Source of the DNA: Dryomyza anilis
Taxonomy: Eukaryota; Arthropoda; Insecta; Diptera; Dryomyzidae
Length of the DNA: 64,000 bases
Assembly (NCBI GenBank): GCA_951804985.1
Contig: OX638130.1
Span: forward strand, 33,612,554-33,676,553
Direction: 5' to 3'
Below the pieces are notes generated by a model that was not told where the DNA came from, made no database searches, and saw only the letters and a list, made by a program, of their open reading frames with translations. Position numbers and translations under genes: made by a program. Position 1 is the stretch's first letter. Every line of letters starts with the position of its first letter. Below are positions 45,882-56,422 of this stretch, in pieces.

Positions 45882-47779
45882 TTGCCCAAGGCATTCCCCC
45901 TATCGATGATATATGCGCGCAGTGGACACACGTCTCCCGCTCAATGCGTACGGCTGCCGAAGAGGTGCTTGGATTCCAACGCCCACTACGGAACAAGTGG
46001 TACGACGAAGAGTGTCGCGCAGCCAAGAGAATTAGAAAGACGCCAGTGTGAAGATATTGAGATGCATGGCGACAGGAACGAGGTTCGCAAATTCTTTCAG
46101 AAGATAAGACGCCTGACTGGAGGTTTAAAGACCGGACTCTCTTCCTGTCAAGACGATGACGGGAATCTAGTAACAGATGTCCAGGGTACACTGAGATTAT
46201 GGAGAGAGCACTTCTCTGATCTTCTAGCAGGCGATGATGAGAACTATTCCGCTGATGGAGAAGACAGCTTGACAACCCCAGTTGCTGACGACGGCATTGA
46301 CATACCGCCGCCTGACCGTGATTAGGTCTACACAGCCATCAACAGGCTGCAAAACAACAAAGCCCCAGGATCGGATGGACCCCCTGCTGAGTTGTTTAAG
46401 ACCGGAGGCGATGAGCTCATAACGAGTATGTACCAGCTCATCAGCAGAATATGGTCAGAAGAAAGCATGCCCAGCGAATGGAATCTCAGTATACTCTGCC
46501 CAATCCTTAAGAAGGGGGATCCCACGATACGCGCCAACTACCGTGGGATAAGTCTCCTCAATATCGCGTATAAAATTCTAACGAGCGTATTATGTGAAAG
46601 ACTGATTGGAACTTATCAGTGTGGCTTCAGACCTGACAAGTCCACCATAGAACCTATTTTCACATTGCGCCAAATCCTGGAAAGGACCAAAGAGAGGCAG
46701 ATCGACACCGACTACCTTTTCGTCCACTACAAAGCTGCCTTCGACAGTCCGATAAGGAGTCGCCTATACGCCACCATGTCTGAGTTCGGTATACCTGCGA
46801 AACTTATAAGGCTTTGCAGGATGACCCTGAGCGACACACGTTGCGAGAATTGGGAACAACCTATCCGATACGTTTAATACCGAACGAGGTTTCAGACAAG
46901 GCGATTCCCTATATCGTGACTTCTTCAACCTAATAATGGAGAAGATTGTAAGAGCTTTACAACTTCATCACAATGGCACTATCTTCAACAAGAGTTCCAT
47001 GCTGTTCGGGTACGCTATCGACATCATTGGGCAGAGCGTACTGACTGCTCGTGCTTCTCCAGTTTAGAAATGGAATCGCGTCGAATGGGTCTTACGGTGA
47101 ACGAGGACAAGACGAAGTACCTAGTGTCAACAAACAAAGAGTCCCGGCGTCTTGGACAATACGTCGCTATTGACAATCACAACTTCGAAGTTGTGAAGGA
47201 CTTCGTCTACCTAGGTACCAACATCAACAAGAAAAACAATGTCAGCCTGGAGATTAGCCGAAGAATAACTCTTGCCAACATGTGTTACTTTGTAGGCAAT
47301 TGAGGAGCAGAGTTCTCTCTCAACAGACAAAAATTGCGCTCTATAAGTCGCTCATCGTGCCAGTCCTCCTCTATGGCGTTGTGGCATGAATGCTTGCCAA
47401 CTCCGATGAGCGAGCTTTAGGAGCGTTCGAGAGAAAGATTCTTCGGAAAATCTATGGTCCGATATGCGTTGAAAACGAGTACGGAATCAGATGGAACGAC
47501 AAAATGTATGAGCTCTACGCCGACATTGACATAGTCAGGCGCCTTAAGATCCAGCGCTTATGCTGTCTTGGACATGTCGTGCGTATGGATGAAAGCGCTC
47601 CAGCAAAAAATGTACTCAATTCTGTACCCAGTGGTGGTCAACGTAGGAGAGGGCGTCCGAATCTCCGGTGGAGCGACCAAGTGCGAGACAACCTGGCAAC
47701 ACTTGGGGTGCAAAACTGGAGCCAGCGCGCGCAATGCAGAAGCGACTGGCGAGATATAATTGTTGCGGCAGAGACCTAA
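45882..47779 (+). pseudogene. Reverse transcriptase of RTE-like LINE, catalytic residues lost
   Basis: Frames 45,882-46,325, 46,328-46,877, 47,070-47,303 and 47,390-47,779 carry NKAPGSDGPPAELF, YQCGFRPDKSTIE, FVHYKAAFDSP and C-terminal LGHVVRMDESAPAKNV. Motif A has His where the family has Asp (VHYKAAFD). The YADD box is reduced to GYAIDII near 47,010, consistent with a 6-bp deletion of both aspartates. The enzyme would be inactive even if frames were joined. Confidence 0.85.
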
Positions 47780-47814
47780 CATGGGTTGTAATGACCAAAT
47801 AAATGAAAAAAAAG

Positions 47815-48158
47815 ACTCTCGTATACAAAGTTGACACTCGGTGACATGCATTTTCTACCTACGAGTCTTGTTGTTCGTTAAGAGAACATGTTCGTATCGG
47901 TAATAATGTTATCATTTGTAAATTAAATGAATGTACAAATTGTGTTACAAAAAGTACAAAATTTCAAATAATATCAAAGTATAATATAAAATTAAATAAT
48001 TCCTGAATATTTTTTTATAATTATTGTGAAAATCTGACAAAGATTTTTCATCAAAAAGCCACAACAACAAAAATCAGTGCTTCGATTTTGAAATAGAATT
48101 CGACATGTTTTTTTTTACAAACTGTACTGAGCCCAACGTTGTACTGTTACTGTACCAA
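47815..48158. repeat. Large inverted repeat, right arm, outer part
   Basis: Reverse complement aligns with 37,715-38,030 (ATTACCGATACGAACATGTTC, ACGAACAACAA, GGTACAGTAACAG). Confidence 0.75.
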
Positions 48159-48224
48159 ATACAAAGGATAACGATCTTACACTTTACAATTTAAGTTAAA
48201 ACATATATTAAATTATTTGAGTTA

Positions 48225-49005
48225 AGAAAATATATTAAATTATTTTTTCCGGTTTCGCATTGGGAAAAAAATCAATTTTTATGGCCAAAAATATAAAAAG
48301 TTTTAGTTTATTATTTTTTTTGTTTTTTCTATTAATTAATTTTTTCTATCTTTAAATGATGTGTTTATTATATTAAAATGGGAAATAAAAAAATAAAAAT
48401 GGCGAACTTAAAAACTTATATGAAGTCGAATAATATTGCTGACAGAAAATCTTATAGGGGGGTCTGTTACAAGATGCAAATTATTTTTTGACGCCAATCA
48501 TGTTTGAAGCAAACTAAATGCTGAATAATTTTATTCCAGTAACAGGATTAAGCAAAATTTAAAAACGAATTTTACTCAAATGATTTTAATTCTTCTTTCT
48601 TTATTGAAAACTCGATATTTATATAAAAAATACTAAAAATGTGTGAATGTTTTTCCTCAAAATTCGAGCGTATATATAATACTTTTATAAATAAAATTGA
48701 AATTTTAGAAAATTATTTCGAATTTAAATAAAAAAAAAATGCCTAATTAATATTAAGCAATTTGAGTTAACAAAATATATTAAATTATTATTTTCCGGTT
48801 TCGCATTGGGAAAAAAATTAATTTTTATGGCCAAAACTATAAACAGTTTTAGTTTTTTTTTTGTATTTATGTATTTAAGGATGTGTTTCTTATATTAAAA
48901 TAGGAAATATAAAAATAAAAATGGCGAACTTAAAAACTTTTATGAAGTCGAACAATATTGCTAACAGAAAATGTTATAAGGTGGTCGCTTACAAGATGCA
49001 AATAC
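48225..49005 (+). repeat. Direct duplication of about 250 bp
   Basis: 48,225-48,485 and 48,762-49,005 share TATATTAAATTATT, CCGGTTTCGCATTGGGAAAA and a short reading frame MANLKT(Y/F)MKSNNIA(D/N)RK. The frame lasts 30 codons in one copy and 68 in the other, so I do not call a gene. Confidence 0.75.
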
Positions 49006-49340
49006 TTTATGGACTGATTCCTTCAAAGAGAAATATATCAATGACATACATGTTTAAATCAATCTGTTGTGAATTAGCGCATACATTTTTCTTACTACTA
49101 CTACACGCTACTAGCGCGCACGGTTGAGGCTGCACTGAGTGCGTAATCTATGCTGTGGCGAAGGCATAACACTCACCACGGCTCGACTTACGCTCTCATT
49201 TGTTTGTTTCAACTGCTGCGCCTTGGTAGTATGTATGTCTGTTTTGAAGTTGCCCAGTAGAAAAAATTTCGCAAACATTTCGCATAGATTTTTGCAACAT
49301 TCGTGGGCTAAGGGCGAACTTTTTCTCGGTATATGCGTAT

Positions 49341-51251
49341 GTGTCCATCCATAGGCCACAAATAATGGCACTAGGTGAGACCCAGGTTAATGAGGGTGCA
49401 GATCCACTGGACTTTTATTTACCTGGTTTTCACCTATTGCCATTATTCTCGGCCCATAGGGGCCTTGCTCTTTTTATTCGAAGTGACATTGCGTATCAAC
49501 TGCAGCAACAACATAGTGTGTCGGATAGCGAATTTAATACTATTTGGGTTAAATTCAAAATTCGAACACACATCATGCACTTGTGCTTTCTTTATACGAG
49601 TCCGAATTTAGATAGGGTTTCCACCTGCAATAAGCTGGATGCCTTATCTGATTCGATCTCAAATATATTGGAGCAATTTCCAGGCAGTGAAATTGTTGTT
49701 GCCGGCGATTTTAATGTGCACAACGCCACTTGGTTGAGCCACTCGGGTCTATCAACACAGGAGGGTTCTTATGTTGAGCTTTTTGCCGAGTGCAACCAGC
49801 TCACTGGTTGCACTCGGCAAAGCCCAAAAGTTCTAGACCTTTTTCTGACTTCACATCATGAAAAATATGATGTAAAAGTCCTTGCACCTCTTGGTAATTC
49901 CGACCACTGTACTGTTTCCGCTGAGTTTTCGTATTCTAGTTTACGCGCCTCTTCGATTAAAGCCCCGAAGAGGAATGTATGGCTTTACGGAAAAGCAAAT
50001 TGGGTTGCGTTAAATAATTTTTTTCGCAACTTTAATTGGAAATTGTGTTTCGCTGACAGAGACATAAATGCTGCGGATTTAATGGTACAAAATATTATTT
50101 TATTAGGTATGCGGTCCTTCATACCTTCTAAAAAAATTAGCATTAAACCTAAGGACCACTCTTGGTTTAATGAGACTAGCAGGATTGCAGTCAGGTCGAA
50201 AGAGGAAGCCTTTCAGACTTGGCGTTCTAACAAGAATGCTGATACTGAAAGACTTCGTATACAGGCTAGGAATCGCTGTAATGCCGTGATCTCGCGCGAA
50301 AAGTTTCTTCACGAACAAAATGCGCGCAAAAAGGTCCTACTCTATCACAGGGGTAGTAAATATTTCTGGTCATTTGTAAAAAGGGTGAGGAATCAGACAA
50401 CATCGTCTACTACAATTCTTAGTATGAATGGCCAGACCTTCACTGACCCGGTTGAAAAAGCTAATCTCTTGGCAGAATTATTTGCAAATAATTCAACGCT
50501 CCCAGATAGGAATCAACCACTGCCTGTCGTCGATTTTGTTTCTTCTGCAATGCCGGAGATACATTTTCGAACTCGGGCAGTTAAAAAGGTTTTAGCAAAC
50601 CTCAACATTAATAAAGCCTCTGGGCCAGATGGCATATCTGCCCATGTGTTGAAGAAGTGCGCGTCAACGCTGGCTTGTCCGTTGCGTAACCTTTTCAACA
50701 TCTCCTACACGACAGGAGTTTTTCCATCTTGTTGGAAAGTTGCCAATGTCCAGCCAGTTCCGAAAAAGGGCGAGGCCACGAACCCTGCCAATTACCGACC
50801 CATTGCAATGGAGAGCGTAATTAACTTCCACTTTGTGAACTATCTTGAGCACAACGAATTGCTCAGTGACCGACAATACGGTTTCCTTAGGACCAGATCC
50901 ACAGGTGACTTGATGGCGGTCCTCTCCGAAAAGTGGAATAATTGTGTTCACCTTTTCGGGGAGAGCAAGGCTGTTGCTCTTGATATCTCCAAGGCTTTTG
51001 ATCGAGTGTGGCATAAAGCCCTCGTTTCAAAACTAATTGCATATGGTGTCGGTGAATCTTTTACTCGATGGATATCGAGTTTTCTCCAGGGTCGTTCAAT
51101 ACGAGTTGCGATGGATGGTGTTCTTTCGGAACAACATTTCATCAATTCTGGAGTTCCGCAGGGTTCCGTCCTATCCCCGTCCCTATTTCTGGTATTTATC
51201 AATGACCTTCTGTCATTGACCCAGAAACCAATCCATTCCTTTGCAGCATAA
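49341..51251 (+). CDS. LINE endonuclease-reverse transcriptase (636 aa, truncated)
   Basis: Residues about 10-220: exonuclease/endonuclease domain with MALGETQ (metal-binding Glu), VVAGDFNVHN and LGNSDHCTVS. Residues about 420-635: RT with NKASGPDGIS, NYRPIAMESV, LLSDRQYGF, AVALDISKAFDRVWH (catalytic Asp present), SGVPQGSVLSP. It ends HSFAA, where the family has the FADD box, so the second and third catalytic aspartates are deleted. The annotated start is only the first ATG in frame: homologous sequence (FRIDFCNIRGL) lies upstream in another frame. Confidence 0.9.
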   Translation: MSIHRPQIMALGETQVNEGADPLDFYLPGFHLLPLFSAHRGLALFIRSDIAYQLQQQHSVSDSEFNTIWVKFKIRTHIMHLCFLYTSPNLDRVSTCNKLDALSDSISNILEQFPGSEIVVAGDFNVHNATWLSHSGLSTQEGSYVELFAECNQLTGCTRQSPKVLDLFLTSHHEKYDVKVLAPLGNSDHCTVSAEFSYSSLRASSIKAPKRNVWLYGKANWVALNNFFRNFNWKLCFADRDINAADLMVQNIILLGMRSFIPSKKISIKPKDHSWFNETSRIAVRSKEEAFQTWRSNKNADTERLRIQARNRCNAVISREKFLHEQNARKKVLLYHRGSKYFWSFVKRVRNQTTSSTTILSMNGQTFTDPVEKANLLAELFANNSTLPDRNQPLPVVDFVSSAMPEIHFRTRAVKKVLANLNINKASGPDGISAHVLKKCASTLACPLRNLFNISYTTGVFPSCWKVANVQPVPKKGEATNPANYRPIAMESVINFHFVNYLEHNELLSDRQYGFLRTRSTGDLMAVLSEKWNNCVHLFGESKAVALDISKAFDRVWHKALVSKLIAYGVGESFTRWISSFLQGRSIRVAMDGVLSEQHFINSGVPQGSVLSPSLFLVFINDLLSLTQKPIHSFAA

Positions 51252-52020
51252 AGCCTTAAACAATAATGACCTTAAAACAATCTCCGAGTGGGGTCTTGCA
51301 AATAGAGTTGATTTTAATGCACGCAAGACCCAATGTTGTCTGTTATCTCACAAAAGAATGGATTCAACCCTACCTCCCCTCAATATGGGTGCTGTGGATA
51401 TTGCAGAGTCAGCTGCTCTTGACGTTCTGGGCATATCAATTCAATGTGATCTCCGTTGGAATGATCATATATTTGACGTGTCAAAAGAGGCGGCCAAGTG
51501 CCTCGGTTTTTTAAAACGGTGTAAGACATACTTCACTCCTGCTGACTTGCGCATTGTCTACACCACCTATATTCGGCCTAAGATGGAATACAATTCGCAC
51601 ATATGGGCAGGGGCTTCAAAATCTTCTTTGGAGTTCCTGGATGGAATCCAACAACGTGCAATATATTTAATAGGGGATGAAAATATTTCATCGTCTATTG
51701 GTTCTCTTGAGCACCGAAGGACCGTTGGGTGTGTAAGCCTGTTTTATAGGTATTACAATGGAAAGTGTGCGAGGGAGATACATGGTTTGATTCCACCACC
51801 TCGGGTCCTCTCGTTCTACTGGGGCATCGAACCAAGCCCACCCCTTCGTAGTTCACTCGGCTCTCAATAGAACCACGCATTACCGAGAGAATTCGTTCTT
51901 CAGTCGCATGATACGTTTGTGGGACAATCTCCCTGCGTCTGTTTTTCCCGACATTTTTGATATTGGCAAGTTCAAAACAAACATTCACCGATACTACTCC
52001 ATCTTTCCCCCCTCCATTTA
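51252..52020 (+). pseudogene. LINE RT C-terminal region
   Basis: Continues from NNNDLKTISEWGLANRVDFN through LDVLGISIQCDLRWNDHIFD and IGDENISSSIGSLEHRR to SFFSRMIRLWDNLPASVF. A frame change near 51,815 splits it. It resumes at the same residue as the deletion in the minus copy. Confidence 0.85.
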
Positions 52021-52117
52021 ACCTATCATCCCTTCTTACGATCAACACTGTGCATTGTATGAATAGGGGGCATCCCTGAGCGTTGGTCAATTTGTAAAAA
52101 AAAAAAAAAAAAAACAA

Positions 52118-52591
52118 TGATAATAATTTGGCAAAGCGCTAAGCTTTGCATAGAACACACCTCTATCAGGTTAGCTTGCACAGTTAACAGAAGCTGGCAA
52201 TAATTTGGCAAAGCGCTAAAGCTTTACTTAGACCACACCTCTTTCAAGAGGCTTGCAATACAATTTTCCATTGCATAATTTTGGGTCTATGTTAAAATAA
52301 GCAAAGCAGCGATTGCCAACACTTCTGATATTTCGCAATTGGTGTCAGCCAAAAACTGCAAGTCGGACTTTCTTCAAAAGTCACAGGTATTGTTAATACC
52401 TTTCGTTGCAATTTAAAAGATTGTACTTTAGTTAGCCTCAAGTGGAGGTAGTGCATGTAATAATAGTGTTAACATAATAAAAGTGTTTTTCTAAAAGTAA
52501 ATAGGGTTCTGTAATAAGTAAATACCTCAACTCTAAAATATATTTATTTAATTTAATAAATATAAGGAAATTCAACTCTAACATTACAACA
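52118..52591 (+). repeat. LTR of third errantivirus (start uncertain)
   Basis: Ends CTAACATTACAACA just before the PBS. It contains a tandem repeat of about 70 bp, AATTTGGCAAAGCGCTAA...CACACCTCT (52,127-52,190; 52,202-52,265). The left end is taken at TGATAATAATTTGG directly after the LINE A tail and could be truncated. Confidence 0.75.
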
Positions 52592-52593
52592 TT

Positions 52594-52605
52594 TGGCGCA
52601 GCCGG
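52594..52605 (+). promoter_or_regulatory. Primer binding site of third errantivirus
   Basis: TGGCGCAGCCGG, identical to the other two elements. Confidence 0.75.
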
Positions 52606-52818
52606 TACGTCGGTACCAACCTCTCAAGGACCGAGAGTGGGAAGGAAGAAGGACGTAAAAAACCCAAATAGAAAATGGTGAGTTTTTAAAGTTTTGAATA
52701 AAAAATATTTACACATTCTAACTATTAAAAAAAAAAGTCAATGAAAAATAAAATATATAAAATTAAATACACACTGATATTCCAAACCACAGACCCTCCA
52801 ATCTATAAAAAAAGTATA

Positions 52819-52820
52819 AA

Positions 52821-52884
<64 letters not shown>
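52819..52884. repeat. (TA)n microsatellite
   Basis: About 66 nt within inserted DNA in the leader of the third errantivirus. Confidence 0.97.
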
Positions 52885-52886
<2 letters not shown>

Positions 52887-53029
52887 TTGAAACTCTTTAA
52901 ATTTTTCTTTTGTAGTATAATTTTATTTGATTCTAAATTACACAAAAAATACACAATGAGATCAAAATTGCACTGTTTTTGTGGAATTACACAAAAAGTG
53001 GCAACACTGACACAACTAAACTTCTTTAC

Positions 53030-53118
53030 AGAGAGAACGAAGTGAAAATCAGATCTGCCTACTTTTGGTGGCAGATGTTGATTTCACCCGTCCTGTTGTT
53101 GAAGCAGTGTTGTTAACT
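53030..53118 (+). repeat. 95-bp repeat, left copy
   Basis: GAGAACGAAGTGAAA, TTTGGTGGCAGATGTTGATT and CTGTTGTTGAAGC recur as the reverse complement at 53,862-53,960. The two copies flank the gag fragment. Confidence 0.8.
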
Positions 53119-53454
53119 TTACGCATATTTTTAATAACCACATTTTCTTTTTTGAAGAGACAATTTTTTTCCAAAATGTATATCAAATTAAATTGAAATT
53201 AAAATGCGATCAAAAAATCAGTATTTAATAATTTATGAAATTATAGTTTACAAAATAATTTATAAATTATTAAATCAAAAATACAATATAAAATATTTAA
53301 AATAAAAATATGAAACATTAAGTATTTTTCAAAATGTAAAAATTTAAATTATAACAATATATATATAAAAAAAATGTCATAAATAAAGGTAAACAAAGGA
53401 CAATATACCACGTAACAAATTAAGAAATAGTAAATTACACTGTCGACAATCAAA

Positions 53455-53860
53455 ATGGGTACGGAAAATATTTTGAAACTCGTTCGTTATTTGGTTCCCT
53501 GCTTTTCTGGAACGGATTCACCATTATTAAAAACAGAAATTTATAGATTTATTGAAGGTTGTAAAGCTGCGAAGCTTGCAATTCAAGATTCACAGAATAA
53601 TGTATTTATTAAATGCGTTGGGTTACGGTTGAATGGGGATGCTTATGACTTAGTAAGGTCAAGAAATTTCGAAAAAATAGAAGATTTATACGATTTGCTA
53701 AAAAAAAAACTTACAAGTGGTTTCCATAGATTCAGTACTACAAAAGATTAGACAAACAAATCAAAATAGTGGAGAAAAGTTGAGGACATTTGCCAGACGG
53801 TTATATGGATTACAATTCATGGCATTGGAGATCGCCAGTAAAAAGTACAGAAAAAACAAC
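53455..53860 (+). pseudogene. gag: Gag N-terminal fragment of third errantivirus
   Basis: MGTENILKLVRYLVPCFSGT aligns with the inner Gag start. The frame shifts at an A-run near 53,702-53,711 and resumes as VSIDSVLQKIRQ then LRTFARRLYGLQFMALEIAS. It ends abruptly at KKYRKNN, where the right copy of the 95-bp repeat begins. Confidence 0.9.
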
Positions 53861-53861
53861 G

Positions 53862-53960
53862 TATGTGATGTTAACAACAAGGCTTCAACAACAGGAACGG
53901 GTGGAATCAACATCTGCCACCAAAGGTAGGCGGAACTGAATTTCACTTCGTTCTCTTTCC
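53862..53960 (-). repeat. 95-bp repeat, right copy (inverted)
   Basis: Reverse-complement partner of 53,030-53,118, with about 10 percent difference. It truncates gag. Confidence 0.8.
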
Positions 53961-54960
53961 ACCGTCAGTGCGGAGAGTGGCCAGATTATTAATCTTGATT
54001 TTGGCATTGTAATAATCGATAAAGGTACGATTATTTCATTATTATTTAATGCTTTTGTAAAACGAATTAAAACCTTTTTGTTTGTATGCACATTGCTGTG
54101 AAAATCCTTAAAATGAAAAATCGTCTATAGTTGTTGAAAGATATTATTGGATATTCACAAAAAAAAAAATTTAAAATTATAAAATATGAAAAGTATATAA
54201 TTTTCTACAATTTCTACAGTTTGAAAAACTTTTCATACTGATATTTTATCGGTAACATTTTAATTCCGGAACCATAATTTGGTAACAGTTACGATATTTC
54301 ATATAAAACAGTATGAAACGAATAAAAGTAAAGATACAATACTGGAAAAATTAATACATGGATTAATACATACACCAAATGGTCGTTCTATTAAGTACTT
54401 GATGATCAATTTTCTTCTGAGTATAATAATAAAAAAAAGAAAAACCTAAAATAATTTTTACTAAAAACATAAACTGTATTTGCTTTCAAGTATTTTTTCC
54501 AATTATATTTTTAAGATATTCACATTTATAAATTGCTGAAGTTATAATAAAATACACGTTTGTATCAACTTTTAAAAATACAATTTTAAAAACGCTAGGT
54601 ATTTGATTGGGTGTTCCTGATACACACCAACTCTAGAATAGACCACATTATATACATAAACATTATAGAAAATCCATAAAATCTGGAATGAATAAAAATG
54701 TTTAAATAATATAATTTATTTATTTGAATCTAACCTAATAAGTAATTGGTTTAAGGTTCGATAAATTTGGAGAATTTTCATTTACAACCAGTTTGGATTT
54801 AAAGTTTGATCATGTTATTCCAAAGTTGGTTTTCGAATTAAAAAAACTTGAGATGAAATTCACTACAAAATTTCCAGTGGCGACCCAGTGACGTGATAAA
54901 TTAAATGTTAACAAGATAATTTTCATATTTTGTTCATTGTGCGTTGCAAAATTTGGAAAG
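53961..54960. other. AT-rich noncoding DNA
   Basis: No gene seen. About 54,350-54,425 (TTAATACAT, ATGGTCGTTCTATTAAGTAC, TTTTCTTCTGAGT) resembles the terminus of the 870-bp repeat family at 56,423/58,767, so a fragment of that family is present. Confidence 0.5.
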
Positions 54961-55274
54961 TAGCCGCGGTAGCTCAGTGGTTAGTGCGTTGGACTGCGAG
55001 CCGAAAGGTCCCCGGTTCAAGCCTGGACTGGGGCTAACAACATCTTTTCATAGAAACATTTTTCTATACCGCGCTACCTCTCGGCAGTAAATGGCAAACC
55101 TCCGAGAGTAAAAACATTGCCTTTGAAAAAGCTCTCACCCGCCGTTCGGATTCGGCAATAAACTGTAGGTCCCACCACTTTGAGTACAAATATAACACGC
55201 ACAGCTCAAAATGGTGAGAGAGCTCGGCCTAAGTTCTTATAGGACTGTAGTGCCAAACTATTATTATTATTATT
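54961..55274 (+). mobile_element. tRNA-derived SINE, copy 3
   Basis: Same head (TAGCTCAGTGGTTAG; GGTTCAAGCC), body and (TTA)n tail as copy 1, with few differences. No obvious target duplication. Confidence 0.93.
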
Positions 55275-55378
55275 GAAATATAATTGAATTTTCTTTTTTT
55301 TTTGCTTCCGATGTGTTAATGCATATAGCCCGTGATGCAATGGTTTGTTGCATGTGTTTATTAGGGTATTAAACAATT

Positions 55379-56020
55379 GTGCCAGAAATCTAAAGTCGAA
55401 CGAGGTACAATATTTGCATTTCCCATCGTCACACCGACCAACTCACTGTTTGCAGCCGTGTCAGTCAAGAATAGCAAGCAAATGGCCACCGGGCCAGAGA
55501 ATGAAGATCTGGTACAATACAATTGCAGGCCCAGTGATCTGCTACTATATGCGCCACTGCATTTGCACAATCTGTAAGATCAATGTTTTTCACTTGAATA
55601 AGCCAACAGACAAATCAATGAATATACATCTGCATGTCCAAAGTCATCCCCAGAATTCTACTGCACGGGAAACCATCGAAGGTAGCATTAATTTGTGCTG
55701 GAACGTTGTGACGAACCATACTAAAGAAATGCACGATTAGCTGCTATACAATGTAAGTGGACAATGTTTACGAATACTTTTATGAAATATTAATATGTTT
55801 TCATTCATACGCAGACACCATTAATATTATGAGCGAACCTGGCAATGTTATGCCAGCGAAATTGGTTTGACTGGTTTGATCTTCGCGGCACATCGTGGTT
55901 TTTACAAGAAGTTTCTGTACGCTTCCATTGGTGCAGGTGCTGTTGCAGCTGTCTGTTATCTCACAGAAGCGAGAATCTATTGGAGGACATACTTTAATTT
56001 CTTTCAATATATAGTATTAT
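55379..56020 (+). pseudogene. MICOS Mic26/Mic27 (apolipoprotein O-like) pseudogene
   Basis: Exon 1 carries VQYNCRPSDLLLYAPLH, as before the helical part of Mic26/27 proteins, and, after a frameshift, ARETIEGSINLCWNVVTNHT then KEMHD and a stop. A donor CAAT|GTAAGT (55,753) and an acceptor ATACGCAG (55,814) bound a short intron. Exon 2 reads EPGNVMP, shifts by one base, then EIGLTGLIFAAHRGFYKKFL followed by YASIGAGAVAAVCYLTEARIY. That pattern is the paired Gly-rich transmembrane segments of the family, which shape mitochondrial cristae. No ATG was found at the start. The intron shows a DNA-level copy. Confidence 0.6.
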
Positions 56021-56422
56021 AACTTTAAATGCATTTTCTTTTACTTTTTAATTAAACCTTTAATTACACCTAAAAAATACGGTCAACAAAAATATTTGTA
56101 ATATTTACAATTACCTTTTTATTGTAATATTAACAAATTGCAAAATAAATTTATATGATAAAGAAATATATTTTGTTAGATGAACAAATTTATTTTGTTC
56201 GATGAACAAATTTATTTTATTCGACGAAAAAATTAATTTTGTTAAGTGAACAAATTTATGTTTGTTCAATGAACCAATTTATTTTGTTTGCAATATATAT
56301 TTTTTTTGTGTGTCAATTTTTCCCCTTAATATAAAGGCAGAGGTGGTCAAAAACATTCCTCCCTTCGATCGAAAACTGTAAAGTCATGTCTTGTAGGATC
56401 CTTTTATCTAATCCCAAGTAAC
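56021..56422. other. Noncoding stretch with (AACAAATTTATTTTGTTCGATG)n-like repeats
   Basis: About five degenerate copies of GAACAAATTTATTTTGTTC between 56,150 and 56,290. No gene. Confidence 0.55.

Larger units (their letters stand above)
44854..47811 (+). mobile_element. RTE-like LINE, inactive
   Basis: Inserted in the right inverted arm. It begins at a perfect 14-bp stem/5-nt loop hairpin (44,854-44,886) and ends AAATAAATGAAAAAAAA. It encodes an AP endonuclease and a reverse transcriptase spread over many frames. Clade inferred from the endonuclease (CGFVVGKRLRHLVLG; IGDLNAKVGHED) and RT (PAKLIRLCRMTLSDTR) style. Confidence 0.85.
49138..52115 (+). mobile_element. CR1/L2-like LINE, nearly full-length
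   Basis: Starts GAGTGCGTAATC and ends with a 19-nt A run at 52,096-52,114. Same family as the minus copy at 40,642. It carries endonuclease and RT. The 5' end of the endonuclease frame is shifted, the RT palm motif is deleted and the C-terminus is in other frames. No clear target duplication. Confidence 0.9.
52118..53860 (+). mobile_element. Third errantivirus fragment: LTR, leader and 5' gag
   Basis: LTR end, PBS and Gag start belong to the same family as the 6,983 and 16,110 elements, but the LTR is again different. It is cut after about 135 gag codons at 53,860. The leader carries extra inserted sequence, including a (TA)n tract. Confidence 0.88.
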
